Of a stretch of DNA of 64,000 bases, positions 44,630-57,690 are shown piece by piece. Source of the DNA: Isoetes taiwanensis (lineage: Eukaryota > Streptophyta > Lycopodiopsida > Isoetales > Isoetaceae); contig JAJEKV010000072.1 of assembly GCA_021234155.1 (NCBI GenBank), positions 4,284,407-4,348,406 of the forward strand, in the 5' to 3' direction. The position numbers and the translations under genes are program-made. Each line of letters opens with the position of its first letter. The first letter of the stretch is position 1. The notes under the pieces were generated by a model that saw only the letters and a program-made list of their open reading frames with translations, ran no database searches and was not told the DNA's origin.

Positions 44630-45985
44630 ATGGATCCACTTATTCTCGGAATGCTTGCCATGCTTTTGTGTGCTCTTACAATCGGATTCGCCTTCCAAAG
44701 GTTCTGTTTGCAGCTTATTGAGATAAACGAGCTTAAAGACCCAATGAACCTGTTTGGCGACGACGATTTGCAAGAAAATAACAGTATGTTCTTCTGTGCT
44801 GCATCATCTTTGATATTAGCTGGATCCTGCTGGGTTAGAAGGCCACCTAGAAGATTCTGAATTGCTCCAAGACAAAGAACACAGTGGGATAATATAGATA
44901 ACCATGCATGGAATTGTCTGCCTTCTTTCGAAGAAGATATGTGGCACCAATTTTACAGAATGAAAAGGGCCAGTTTTGAAAGACTAGTCGGTTTAGTTGT
45001 CCCCTATTTGATTAGGCCAGGGGTTAAGGTTAGGCCCCCTGTTGATCCTAGAAAGGTTGTTGCCATGGTTCTTTATTTTCTGGCACATGGTGACATGCCT
45101 TTGCATGTGGGTCAGAGATTTTATGTTGGCAAAGCTACAGTGCAGAAATATACTAAAAAAATTACACTAGTGTTGGCCTCGAAGACAATGCTTTACAAAC
45201 GGTTTGTAGCCATGCCTGCTGGAGCAAGACTAACTCAATGTATAAAGGAATTTCATGATGCAACAGGATTGCCAAATGTATATGGTGTTGTTGACGGGTC
45301 TCACATCTTTTTATGGAGAAAACCCAAGAAGAGTGACAAAGGTGATGACTACTACAGTCAACACAAAAGGCACTCACGTCTTTTGCAAGGTATTGTTACA
45401 CACAACAGGTTGTTTATAAATGTCTGTGTTATACGAACTGGATCAGTCCATGACTCAAATCAGTTCAATAAGAGTTCCATATACAACAAAATTGCTTCCA
45501 AACTAATCTTGAATGAACCAGTTGTAACCTTGAGTGGCAGAAAATTGAAGAAAGGTCAACCCACTGAGGACCAAATCCAGGTTAAAATTCCTCCACTTTT
45601 GCTTGGTGATTCTGCCTATGCAGCCAGACCCTTCCTTCTGAAAGTGTCTCCACAGAATCATGGTCCTTATGGCAAATTTAATAAAAGGATTTGCAGGGGT
45701 AGCGTTTGTGTGGAAAATGGGTTCGGGATTGTGAAAGAGAAATTCAGAATTCTCAAACATCTGCCTGTGCATGTTGGCAAGGCCTCCAAGATTATACATG
45801 CTGCTTGTGTGCTTTGGAACTTCTGTATTATGGAAGACATGGGATGGGACATGTTGCCAATCGAAGAGGAGCCTGAACTAGTTTATTACTACGAGAATGA
45901 AGCTATGAACAGGAGTCTAAAGAAACAAGGAGATCAAATGAGGCATGTTTTGTTCGAGCACTTGGATGGTCATGTTCTGCTGTGA
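44630..45985 (+). CDS. PIF/Harbinger transposase (DDE_Tnp_4), one internal TGA
   Basis: A nuclease-fold transposase that cuts and joins transposon ends. From ATG 44630 the frame is open for 451 codons except a TGA at 44858-44860 (RRPPRRF*IAPRQRTQW), where relatives usually have an aromatic residue. From the ATG at 44939, 348 residues are intact. The catalytic triad is visible: Asp119 in GVVDGSHIF, Asp224 in LLGDSAYAARPF and Glu259 in ENGFGIVKEKFRIL, with the family's HDSNQF at 171-176. An N-terminal helix-turn-helix-like part precedes. The length is normal for the family. The opposite-strand ORF downstream would be its usual DNA-binding partner. If the TGA is a sequencing error, this is an intact transposase. 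Confidence 0.93.
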
Positions 45986-46555
45986 TCATTTACTGATTCT
46001 GACAGCAGACATTTTTTCATAAGTTGTTCATTTTTTCAACTTCTCAAGTATTATTCATTTCATCTTATCTGGAACTGGAATGAGACTTAAATACCAACAA
46101 CACCAGTCTGATAAAGTAAGTGAAGTTGAAATGGAAATTATATTCAAAATGTTACTGTAGTACAACTGAATATGAAGTGCATACAAATGAAATTGGCCAC
46201 ATAGAGCCTAAAAAAAGTCAGGTAAAACTTGAAACATAGTCTTCACGCCCATAACTAGTGGATCCGGAATAATGTATTAATAACCGTAAAGTGAATACAA
46301 AATCTATAAAACATGTCAACTAAATAACTATCCATAGCTCTGTATACATAGACAGTAATGTGACATTTACTTACAAAATAAAAAGATCTTCTATTTCTTG
46401 AAAAGGTTTACATCATGAACAAAATATTTTTCCTCTGTTACATGCTACAGGGGATGCCAGGGGCTTTTCATAGCAGAAATCTTTGCTTAAAAAAAAAATT
46501 ACAGAATTATAAAAAAGACAAAAAAAAAAAGCTGGTGGAGGTATTCTTCTTCTGT
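45986..46555. other. Spacer between convergent Harbinger ORFs
   Basis: AT-rich 3' flanks of both genes. A-runs lie at 46491-46540. No ORF of note. Confidence 0.4.
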
Positions 46556-48480
46556 TCATGCGCACAGCTCACAGGTTTCTGTACCAGTCTGGACTTTATG
46601 CAGCGCCCATCTCCCTGTATGCTGAATATAAACACACTCCACATGAGCTTTTTGTGTCAAAGGAGCTGCTTTAGCCCAAGCCAAGACCTCATGTTCGATA
46701 ATGACTCCCATATCTAAAAAATTCTTCACGGCCCGCTGTGACAGAGAGATTACTTTGTGTGAAAGAACCTCAACTTCTTCAATATTGGCTTCGACAGTTG
46801 GAGAAGAATCTTGAACTTCTGATGCTGGAGGACGGGGAGGATTTGCAGGGGGAGATGGAGGTGGAGCAGGGGCCGACAAAGAAGAGGATGAAGACTCCTC
46901 TCGAACTTCTTCTGCTGAAGTTTCGGGCCAAGAGGAGTACTCCGAATAGTAATTATCCTCCGAATCAGAGGATTCGTGGGAGACTTTAGAAGAATCATAG
47001 GGGGAAGAATACTCCTCATGGGAGTATTCTTCGGAGGAAGAAGACGAAGAGGAGGAGGCCTGAGGGGTCGAGAGAGCCCAGGACGCTTTGGTGCCGCCTT
47101 ACCTTCCACCGGTTTGTGATCGAAAGGATGCTTAAATGCGCCAAATTGACAAGACTAGCATTTAATTATATATGCTACGATATCTATGCCTAGAGTCTCG
47201 TACCAATCATTGAATATTAAGACAGTTAACCAATTTGAGACAGTTGCAAAAGATAAGTATAGCAGAATGTAGGAAAGTGAAAATGATACCTTTATTCTTT
47301 GTTTTTGGCTGCCAGTTTTGCTATTTCGAGAAGTGTGTCCTTTGTCATCTGACATATGCCTCCGAAGTCATTGCCGCCATGGATTCAAAGAATCTTCAAA
47401 CATTTCGGCATCGGTTGTCTTCAATTCCCTTACCAATTCCATTTTCTTTGTAGATTCTTCCTTCCATGAAATCCAATTTCTTCACTTCAGCCCAAAGTGC
47501 TTGCCAATTCAGAAACTCCAATAAAGTAATGTCTTCATCAATCCGCAACCCGACTTCTTTCTCGCCAATAGGTTTTCCACATACTCCGTGTTGATTGCAT
47601 GTCGTCGCATCTAGGGCTGAGGAATCGGTGGTTGTATTTCCGCTGGAGTTCTATTGTTTGGCATTTCATGCATTCGTGGATTTCTGAATTGTCAATGTTG
47701 ACAATGACATTGGGAATGTCTTCATTACTCTCAAAGGGATCATCGAATGCAACATCGATCCAACTGCCTTTTATAGAAATCACCAAAAAAAGTTAGTGTG
47801 CAACTGGCGCTTCAAAAGCTTCATTTCCAAACTTCCCATCATCCCCTACCGGAATGGGGTTATTCCATGTCACTCCATACTTGACTTCTTCCATTCTATC
47901 ATACAACCTGCCAACTTGAAGGCTCTCGACCCGTGATGACTACAAGCCTCTTTCTCATCCTTGAATTTTGCTCATAGTTTATCCCATTTGTTCTTCGGTT
48001 GTTTTGACTTCTACTAGTCCATCAACAATTGGTTGTAATTTTCACAAGAATTTCTCTCCACTGTGAATTAGAAAGATTCAGATCGCCATTAGTAACCGGG
48101 GCTTTAATCTCATTCAAGATTCAGAAAGTGGAAACACCCCTCGATTTGTCCATTGACCTGAGCCTTCCTATTCTTTGTGTCAATTGTTTGGGATTTTTTT
48201 TTCCAACAACAAGAGCCATTGAATTATCTGGCTGTAGAAGAATCACTCACAATACTAGGGAGGTGCTTTGATTTCGGGCCAGAACTCGCTTGCATCCTTT
48301 TCTTTGCTCTTTTGTTGTTACAATTGGCTCGTAATTTGTCTCCAAGTCCATTGCCACCTAAAATCTGCCCCAGCCATCTTTCATGTCTTCCTTGGAGCCA
48401 TTTTCTCAATGCTGGAGGCACAAAGGTTTGCTGCTTGATGGCGGGCGATCTAGTTGCCTTTAGACATTGGAGTGTATAGA
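46556..48480 (-). pseudogene. Harbinger-type trihelix/Myb-like ORF, decayed
   Basis: The second protein of PIF/Harbinger elements is a Myb/trihelix DNA-binding partner of the transposase. On the minus strand, a trihelix-like piece lies at about 48060-47850: KNKWDKL, stop, AKFKDEKEA, then in another frame TGREPSSWQ…YDRMEEVKYGVTWNNP. WIDVAFDDPFESNEDIPNVI (47760-47695) follows. A long Ser/Glu-rich stretch (about 47080-46880) then runs into the clean ORF 46879-46556 (APPPSPPANPPRPP … EVLSHKVISLSQRAVKNFL). Several stops and frame changes occur, and some gaps may be introns. It faces the transposase tail to tail. Confidence 0.6.
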
Positions 48481-50439
48481 ATTCAAGCTAATCAACCAAG
48501 AAACAATGCCGCCGGCTGGAATTTGATAACGTAACAATGTAAGATCAATTCAAATGAATTAACAAGGATTGAAAAGGTTTGGGGCCGACGTCCCGGAATT
48601 CCGATGGAGGGAAAGTTTTTCGATTGGAAATTCGTGCCATAATTTTAGGGGTTGTTAAGTTAATGGTTAATGGAAACGCCCTAACGCTATTAGGGGCTTA
48701 ACTATCTTCAATGTGAGAGTTGAGTTTTTCTATTCTCACCCATCTCTATCTTCTAAGAAAAAATGGGCTTAACTAGGGCTAATTAAAATGCTCTGTAAAT
48801 GACATCTACTACCCCACTTAAGTTCGGACACGATTTCGAACTCATGGATGCCGACATCGATAAAACAAGAAGAAACCAATTAAGAAGGACCCGAGGATGT
48901 CGCATCCCACGCCCCAAACCACAAACAACAGTAGAAAATACGTAAACAAGGGATTTAGGGTCCGGTCGGCCGCTATCAGCGTAAGAAAATCGCAACGTAA
49001 GCTTTGGCAGCCGCCGTGAAACGCCATTAAAACAAAGGGGACCGTGGTGACGCCAAACCCGCCAAACGAGAGATTTGGGGGCTGGAACTTCTGTGATTGG
49101 AAACAAAGGAATTTGGGGCTTGAAAAATGTCAAAAAGCTTTGCTAAAATGAGATTTGGTGGCTCCACACTGCGATTACTCCACAAGCAAGTGAACTAGCT
49201 TTAGGAACACAAACAGCCCTGAACTCTTCCACAAACATCAATGATCACCATGATCACGATAAGGAAGAAGGATTTGATGTTACCGTGAATCGACATACCC
49301 AAATGCTACATTGTGGAAAAATCGCTAAGACTTATTTGGCTCCGGCCTGCGCGAGAAATGGACAAATTCAAGCAAGAAATTCTGCCCGAAATTGGATGAA
49401 TTTAAACAAAGAAATGAAATCATGGAAATAGAAATGGAAATAGTGATGGGGACAAGGAGGAGATAACGCTTTGAAGCTCTCACAGAGAAGATGTAGCTGA
49501 GGTGCAACGGAAACTCCGATAATTAAGGTTGAAGAACAAGAGAAGTCTGTTACTGAACATCCCTGTGGGTCTCCAAGAGGAGCACAATGAAGATACTACA
49601 CAAGGTAAGAGATTTATAACAAATGGGATCAGAGAGGCCTCTTTAGAGTTGGCAAACCAAATGCTATGCCACCACGCAGTCAAGCCAAACTTTGGCGAAT
49701 CTGAATGCAAAATGGGAAACACACCAAAGAAACCAGCCATTTAAAGGAGAAAATGTATGGATAAACCAAGATCTTACCAAAGATCAAGATGAACAAAGAC
49801 AAAAGGAGCTCGTTGAAGGATGCAAGCAGTGTGGACGTAAGGCTTTCTCGAGAAAAGGACGGTCAATATAGAGAGGGTGTAGATGATGCACTTCCCAAAG
49901 AGCACAGAAATATCTACCGGGCCGTTAGCATGTTGAATATCAATACTTTGACACGTGATAAAGCAGTTAGATGGACATTATCCTTATGAATGTAGATGTA
50001 GTATTTTTCTTGAGACAGTGAACATGAAGAAAGGGGAATACCAGAGGATAGCATGGTTTTCACACGCTTGATGCATTCAACATGGCCCTAAAAGGAAAAA
50101 ATAGAGGGTATGGTGGCACGTTAAGGCGTAAGAACCGAAGTTCGCCGGATTGATTTCAATTTTGGAAAAAGAGCAACATTACAAGATATTTGATTGGAGA
50201 TGCAAAAGTCGAAGGTGAATGTATGTGTGGCTGGCTTCGCCATTCTACCAACGTGAATCACCGCTTATAATTCAGATGACCTAGATCGAGATGATCCGCT
50301 TGTTACCCTTGGAACAAGATGTTTTAAATCTTAGTACGACAGAAAGATTTTACCGATGGGAGATTTAATGGTCAAAGACCTACGTAAAGCATCCATTCTC
50401 ACCGATGGGAAACCGAAAGTGGCCCCGATGTCATATTCC
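48481..50439. other. Unresolved; possible LINE 5' part in its second half
   Basis: 48.5-49.5 kb shows nothing I can name. From about 49.5 kb many short plus-strand ORFs occur in changing frames (for example 49529-49744 and 49789-49989). They may be the decayed 5' part of the LINE whose endonuclease end is at 50.67 kb. Confidence 0.35.
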
Positions 50440-53230
50440 AGCATGGTCAGGTAGACATCTCGATGATAAGATGCAGATCCCATGCCCCCTGTGGGCATCA
50501 TCTCTTAAATTTTTGTAGTGGACTATTAGATCTTAGTCATTTACAATGGTACCACAAAATATTCGGGGAATGTGGAGGTCTCTGCAGCCGGGGTGGGGAT
50601 TTAGTGGGCATGGCCATCCCTTTCGGAAATAATTGGAAAATTTTGCGTTGGTGATAGCACGAGAATCTGATCATGTTCCTATTTTTGTCACATTGCGCAT
50701 CGCGGGCAAGCCCCGTATCCTAAGACATACCGGAAGCCGCACCCATAAGCTTGTTGGCGAGATATGAAAGGATATTTATAAACAAATTTAGGAACAAAGG
50801 TTGTTTGTCTTGGGTCACAAAAAGCAGCATTAATTCAAAGAAGGTACTCAATGACCTGCAAGCGATAGCAAAAGAATGCTTATTTCAGCTAGACAAAGGA
50901 AAGGGTTACCCTGTAATGGATGGTTCGATTCTGATGAAACAATGTAGGACAAAAATTTAAAATGCTAAGGGACAAGAAAATAAAGAGGGAAAGAAAGAAT
51001 TATATTAGACTGATCAGGAAAAAAAAGAAGATACTAAGACCGGAAACATTATGCAAATGGTCACAAAGTTGCTAGCATATCCAAAGAGGTTCCCGAACAG
51101 ATCAGAAACCGCGATACCAGAAACCACTTTGAGGTAGAGGGATCTATTGGCGGTTAAGAGACTTTTACTTTTCTCGAGTTCAAACTTTTGCATGGATCAC
51201 CCGGTGACCTAATATGAACATTTCAAAATTTCAAATGATGCACGATTATCAAGCAGGCTTCTATACGTCCAATAATAAGGTCGCCGCATGCTAATGGCCT
51301 TTGTAGCGTAGATGTTTAAGGGCAGACGGGTAGCGTATGCATTACGGGAACCCTCGCTTTTGGCCCACAGTAATTGGAAGGGGTTTTCCAATGTGACCGG
51401 CAGCTAACAGTAGTTCACCCATAAGGCGGGTGATAAATCGGATTTTGCATGGGCCTGCCCATTTATTTGGTTGGTAGCTTTGCGCTGCTTGCTACCAGCT
51501 GGACTCTAAACTGAAGCACATGGGCAGTGATAAATGCCCAGCAAATCGGTCAAGCTGCAGGTTTTTCTTAGGCTCAAGAAATCCACCATAGACCATTTAC
51601 TGGACGACAGCAAGTAAGGCTACATATTCCTCGCCGGGTTATCGGAAAAGGGAAACCATTGTACCGTGATTTGTAGATTTGGTAAAGCTTTTGATATGGT
51701 AAACAGTGGAACATTACTTGGATCGACATTGGTTGAAAGCAAATGTAACTAAAAAATTGAGACATGCGCATGGAAGTTTTATGAGAAAGTAAATTTTAAT
51801 CTCAAAATTTCATTTCCATATATGTCAAAGGGAACAGCAGGAAAGCAATATGGGAGGAAGTGGGGTGCTGTCCCCTTCTATCAAATTCACATTGTTTGAC
51901 TCTTCATAGATCACTTCTTTGAAAACCGGATTTCACAAGATGGTGGAGATGGCACGCCGCGATTCTGCAGTATGTTATCTCGCCTATGCATGTCGATGAC
52001 GCGGTTTTGTCGTGTAGCATAAGTCGTATATCTGATATTGTCCCTCCTTTTTGTGATGCCCAAAAAGTACGCGTGTTAATCTTTGCCAAACAAAATGTAG
52101 TCTTTGAGCATCCGCTTTTCAAAGCTGGATCATGTCTCGGGGCTATATTATATAAGTGAGTTATTGATATTACGCATCACTATAAATATCTTTTTGACCG
52201 GTAGTAGATGTAAAAGCCCCAACTGGAATCAAGCAGCGGATCGAAACCAATGCGGTATTAGCCTATACATGGCGATGTGCGTACTATCGCGGTAGGCCGA
52301 AATCCCTGAAGCCCACGAAGTAATACGGTGCTATAAGTAGCGCCACCTCAGTGTATCCGCCAGGTTGTATGGAGATTTGGGGCCGGGATCACTTCGATAC
52401 ATGGAAAAGGTAATGGCAGTGAAATTTTTGTGAAACGCGAGCTTTGGGGTCGTAAGGTCTGCACTTCATGGCGACATGATGCTGAAGCGAGTCCTGATGT
52501 CACTCTGGTGGCGTCAAACACTTAAGTATGTTTGTAAGATTTTTGTATTCAATTTACCAAATAATAGTTTTGCCCCTGATGGCCTCGGAGGGAAACATCG
52601 TGGAAAAGGAGCTGTTGGTTTTGCATATGTGGAAATATGATGGCAAATGGGGATGCGCGTGGACTTTGGCGGGTAAAACAAAGATGACATTAAGAAGTGG
52701 GTATCGTGTGGTTTTTCTCGATGCAGCTGGAGATGGGTGTGAAGAGTTTACGAACCAGATCACCAATCCCACTCAAAGCAAAAGTAAGCATTTTGAGGAA
52801 CACATGCGCTCAAGCACGTATTACGTTATTTGGTGCGGATTGTATCGGAAGTCTTCACACAAAATAGAGGCTGGCGTGGAATAATATCCCTTTACTACGA
52901 GCCACGCCTTTTGCCTTTGTGGAAATTTGACCTTGAGGACTTTAATCTCATGTTCTAATCGTGATACCCCTCGTGGTATACAAGTAAGCATAAATGAGAG
53001 TAGAAACACTGTAGTTCATGCGATATCGCCATGAAGTTTTGACCTCTGGGTAATAATTATAATCGATACAACCCAAAAGAAAGGCAGCAGCACTTGTTTG
53101 GTGATATGGTTATAATGTAATGCATTCATCCCAGGGATGCGCTAGGGAGAATGGCGTAGCTGATGTATTACTGGATGTCTTATAGACCCGGCGGCCCAAA
53201 GACATACAATAAAGTCACAATTTCATTCTC
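50440..53230 (+). mobile_element. LINE (family A) copy 3: decayed endonuclease-RT
   Basis: LVIYNGTTKYSG (50533-50568) is followed by ESDHVPIFVTLR (50663-50698). SDH.P is the last catalytic motif of APE-type LINE endonucleases. RT blocks follow in pieces: KKSTIDHLL (51578-51604) and FGKAFDM (51676-51696). The 3' end at about 53170-53230 has 'CTTATAGACCCGGCGGCCC' then AATAAAGTC and CATTT units, like the other copies. It is the only copy here with endonuclease traces. Damage is heavy. Confidence 0.65.
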
Positions 53231-55441
53231 ATTTCATTTCATTATTCCCTCACCCTTGTATTCCTCTCATTCTCTCTAAATCTCTAAGCTCTGATGTAGC
53301 CAAGCAAGCACTCCTCCCTCCCCTTTATCATTTTTTGTTTTCGGTTCTTCTTTTTCAATTCTGATGCCTTGTTTTCCAGCAATGTAATAAGCCAACATAG
53401 AACCTCTTAGGATAGTTCTCTGACCTTTCTTTTAGACCTTCGTCCATTATTTTGGTCATTCCTCTCACCTTCTTTCTGCTTTATCTTCTTGCTTGCTTTT
53501 CCCCTCCCCTCCCAACCTCCTCACATTTGGGTTGCCTTTGTTCTGCAATAAGCTGGCTTAAGGGCATTTACACTTTCTCTTCGGACTCAAGCATTTAGAA
53601 TATTCTGTATATATTGAAGTTAACCAGATATGGGCGTAGGCTCTTCCTTAATTCATTGGATTGATGATTATTCCTTGAGATAATGTTTTTTGTTGTTTGA
53701 CTATTCAAAACAATGTCTTTCACAGCACAGTGTTCAATTATTCGAGTCTTTTGGAAAGAAAATTAGTTCGAATCTTTTTTCTTTATGATACTCCATTTCT
53801 ACAAGCCTTATATTTTGCCTTTATTCTTTGTTTCAACTTTTTGTCTCTCTTGTTCTTCTAGTTTTCCATTCCCTTCCCTCCTCCCAACCCCAAGCTGGCT
53901 TGGTTGCTGATGTTGCACCACATTTGTTGGCATACTCTTTGTATTTTTCTTGCGTCTTTTCTTGACTAGGTTGTTTATATTTGTTGAAGGTTTAATCTTA
54001 ATAGGGGTGGATGTTCTTCCCCAACTACTTTTGCAGGTGATTATTCCAACTAGTTGGATGTTCTTCCCCAACCCATTGTTGGGTAGCTATCGTTTTGGTG
54101 GATGCCCTTCTCCTCAGTACTTAGTTTGCAGTGTATATTGGTTTATTCATAAGCGGATGTTCATCCCCGGCCCATTTTAGAGACTACTTAGTTTTTAGTT
54201 TTTTGTGAGTTTTTTCGATGTGCTGGACATTTTTTGGATGTTCTTTGTCAAATTGAGTCCTTTTTTAGGGATGCTTACTATTTTGAAGGATTTTGCATTT
54301 TCTTGAGTTTATTTTTGCTAGATCCATTACTCTTTTTGCAGGTGAGGTGATTTTGGGAGCGTGTCGATAACTTTTCATATTTGGCATTTTTTGGAGTTCC
54401 ATTTGAGTCTTTTTTAGGGCTGCTAACAAAAACTTAATGGTTTTCCTTTTTGCTTGAGTCTATTTTTTCCAGATCGTCTACTCTCTTTTAGGGGAGTGTG
54501 CCAACGTGATTTTCAAAGACTTTTTGGGGTCCTTCCAATTTTTGGCCTTTTTTGGAGTTGGTGGTGTTGATGCTTTGGCATTTGGAGTTTGCGCATAGAG
54601 ATCGTTTGCTTGCTCAAATTTTATCTTCATCGGTTATATCACTCTTAGTCCATTTTTTATCTTCATGGTTTTCCAAAACCCGCCTTTTAACCAGCTTGAT
54701 AAGATTTCGCTCGAAGTTCGTGTGGTTGCCTTTCTTTATAGACCTTCTGGATTGTCTTAGTTTCACCAAAGGTTTTAAAATATGTTTGGTTTTAGATATG
54801 TTCTGGCCATTCATACTACTCTACTGTTGTACTTGTTTTTGGAACGCTAAATAGGAAAGCCACTTCACTTCGGCCTTGAGATGATGTTTTGGTTGTTGTT
54901 TGGAGTCTTCCAAGAATAGGGCTCACCCATTTTGAATGTTTGACTTCGTAAATAAGACCGACATCCAGAAGTTTATCGATTTTAGCTTTCACACGACAAT
55001 TTATAATTGGGATTGGTTTATATCATTAAGTATGGATGGGGCAAGAGAGTCGTGCTTGGTGGATATAGTTAGCTCATCTAACTCTTTCTTAATGCCTCTT
55101 TAATCTTTGTAGCTCCACACAAAAATATGCTTGAATTTCTTGCAGAGACGGACATCTTTTTTCTCAAAAAAGTGGAGAGAGGTTAGCTACTAAGCGAATG
55201 GGTTAATTTTGTCGACTTCAAGAGTTTGGATATGCAGAATAACATCTCAGATCTGCTAATGCGGGGGAGGGCTTATGAAAGAACTGCACATTTTAATTAG
55301 CGTAGTAAATGTGAGGCGCCTGTGGTTGGATCACCAAGGAGTTTGTTCATGGGAAGGTACTAGATTGACATGATTACAGGGCGCAAGATAAGGATCAAGC
55401 AAAGTAGCAACCACATGATCCTGATTGAGATTCATGTCTTC
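53231..55441. other. Pyrimidine-rich non-coding
   Basis: T/C-rich sequence with a local repeat of 'GATGTTCTTCCCCAAC' (54010-54025 and 54058-54073) and recurring TTTTTTGGAG/TTTTTAGG words (54180-54540). Possible decayed LTR or UTR of the gypsy relic to its right. No gene. Confidence 0.45.
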
Positions 55442-55935
55442 CTAAGGATCAATATACTCAGGATATGCAGATAGAGGCAACTCAATAGCAAGAGCTTGGA
55501 GTTGATAAGTGTTTTGGACATCATCAGAGTCGCTATCTGATAGAGACGGTTCAACATGTCGAACAACAATGAGTTGCCATATTTCTAAATCCATAGTAGC
55601 ATTTAAATGACCATCTATGATAACAAGTTGGTCGGTAGCCCAACAATGTATGCTCTTAGCCTGTCGATGGAAGGGATGTCCAACAAGCATTTCATAGTCA
55701 CCTGGATCTTCATCGGCTTTCCAAACGCCAAATTCCAGAGGAAACTTGAGATCGCCAATGTTAATTGTCAGCTGAGGAGTGATACATTGGGGACGCATGA
55801 TGTGACTATTAGCAGGAGCACCATATAATTGCTTGATACCTAATTGTTGTCAAAGTTTTCCCATGATAATGAGGTTGACTGCACTACCTTCATTGATCTG
55901 AACATGGTTAACTTGCTGATTTTCTAAAGTGGCAT
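55442..55935 (-). pseudogene. Ty3/gypsy retropepsin region
   Basis: On the minus strand: HATLENQQVNHVQINEGSAVN, LI…, GKL, stop, QQLGIKQLYG, then the ORF 55798-55442 with PQLTINIGDLKFPLEFGVW, DYEMLVGHPFHRQ and LVIIDGHL. This is the pattern of the retrotransposon aspartic protease (V..I.DTGSA.NLI … F.V … YEMLLGRPWL). The active-site Asp-Thr/Ser-Gly appears as N-E-G, so catalysis would be lost. The upstream part of the polyprotein lies beyond an inserted LINE, at 57.5-57.7 kb. Confidence 0.65.
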
Positions 55936-57490
55936 GAAGAATAGAATAGAATAATTGTTTTATTCACTGAGACCACTTATATTGACCCAATACAAAAAGC
56001 GCCAGCTAGCCACATACACAACCAATAAAAACCTCAAGGGTTTCGAGGAAAACCGCGGCGCAAAGAATAAGATCAGCCGACAACGATTAAATGGTTGACT
56101 GGGGCATATTCGGTGCCCCTCAAGTCCAATAATACTTCTCAATGTATGATCCGGTGAGTCGCTAATCGGGGTCGCGCCAAGATTGGCGTCCGCAGGCTCA
56201 TCGTGTCTAATCAACTGATCATATGCCGCGTACTCGAAAGTGTGACATTCATCCTCAACACCCCGGCCCGGCAAAGACTGACAAAACCTTTATCCCGACG
56301 CGTGGCTCCCCAATCCATCGGCTATTGTCTCAACCGAGATGGTGGGGCGTGCCATATTCCCGCGCTTTTCATAAGCGATGAACGAGGTAGCGCTAGGGCC
56401 TCAAGGTTTCTATCGTGGGATTTATGTGTCGCTTGTAATGTGTCGCTTTGACTTGCTCCAGGCCCCAGAATCCCAAAAGCTTGCTGGAGAAACAAGCACA
56501 AGGTAACATCTCGTGTCAGGTCGCGATTCCGCCTCGCTTTTTCTCACCGATGCACATGTCGCTCCTGTGACATTCCATCTAGTTAGCCACTACACTTTTT
56601 TATCTTCCAACAATTCTGAGTCATTGTGGTCCCATTGCCACCGTGATAAAGCTAAGTGCGCGTAGACGATCATCATCCATATGTACCACTCTTTCCCCGA
56701 AAATAGACGCATGTGTCTATCAAGGGTCAGCTGGCTTCAAGGGGCAGAAACCCGCTTTTCGCAACAAAATTTGATATAACGGTTTTCACCCCGAAAGTGC
56801 CCGTTTCCTAAAAAGGCCTTCGCACTGCTCTAAGTCGTGCCCAAGTAGCAAGGGACACCACCACCCCGGCACTTCAACCCCATACAAAAGAAATCCGCCT
56901 CTACCAATACCCCTCTCAACGATGCCCCGATGTCCCCAATCATGTTACCCGCCTGCGGGTTAGTTGTTCAAAGATATTGCATAAAAGTGGGCTTCAACCC
57001 GGCCGCTACACGCAATCTTATGGAAGTGTCCCAAAGATATGTAGAAGAAAACTCCACCCAAGATACTCGTGGTGGGTGTCACCTACCTTGTTGCCCTCGA
57101 TAAGTGAATGAAGGGGCCTCGATGTAGATGAGATTAGGGACCACCTTAGTCTTGGCCGATTAACGCTCATGTCTCAGGGCTCGGGCGGAATATATCCAGA
57201 GCATCTAGGTGAGACCGCATATCCTCTAGAGTGTGAGTTAAGAGGTCAACATCATCTACATGTATGAGTTGCCTGGCGACCTTATGCAAAAAGTTGGGTT
57301 CCGGGCCACCCCCATTGTCCATGAGCCAGGTTCCAACTGTCAATGTACTGCACTCAAACAATGTTGGGGAAAGAGGACATCCTCATGACCCTCAATAATG
57401 CTACTGAATGGTTGTCCCACATTCAGACCGACCAACAACTCTCGCATAACCTCAGATATCAGATTTTGCATATCCACAGGGAGTGGGCGT
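55936..57490 (-). mobile_element. LINE (family B) inserted in the gypsy relic
   Basis: The tail (TTCTA)n is seen as GAATAGAATAGAATAA at 55938-55953. Reading the minus strand, RT remnants lie at 57361-57167 (RQLIHVDDVDLLTHTLEDM, the YADD-like core with His-Val-Asp-Asp). Then ISVETIADGLGS and GVEDECHTFEYAAYDQLIR (56275-56180) correspond to IETGRW and the CCHC region of the copies at 23.2 and 24.9 kb. Frames are broken throughout. The 5' border is approximate. Confidence 0.65.
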
Positions 57491-57690
57491 GGAAATGGTG
57501 GGAAAAGGCAATTGTTCCCGAAGAGTAGGCCAAAGTTTGAAGATCATGGATAGACTAAGAGGAATCTTAATTTTGGCAAGTTCCTCTTGTAGTTCCAATG
57601 GAATGTGTATCCCTGCACTAATCGTGTCAAGAGGGGCAGCCCATGCAGCAGATATTTTAAGAGCTCAAACCTCAAGAAAGAAGAGATATG
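57491..57690 (-). pseudogene. Gypsy polyprotein piece upstream of the protease
   Basis: The minus strand reads ISAAWAAPLDTISAGIHIPL then ELQEELAKIKIPLSLSMIFKL, a helix-rich stretch like the linker before the protease in gypsy Gag-Pol. It is collinear with the protease piece on the other side of the LINE. Confidence 0.45.

Noticed and set aside
46750-47109. Pro/Leu/Arg-rich minus-strand ORF
   Set aside because: Out-of-frame shadow of the Ser/Glu-rich stretch that runs into the ORF at 46879-46556.
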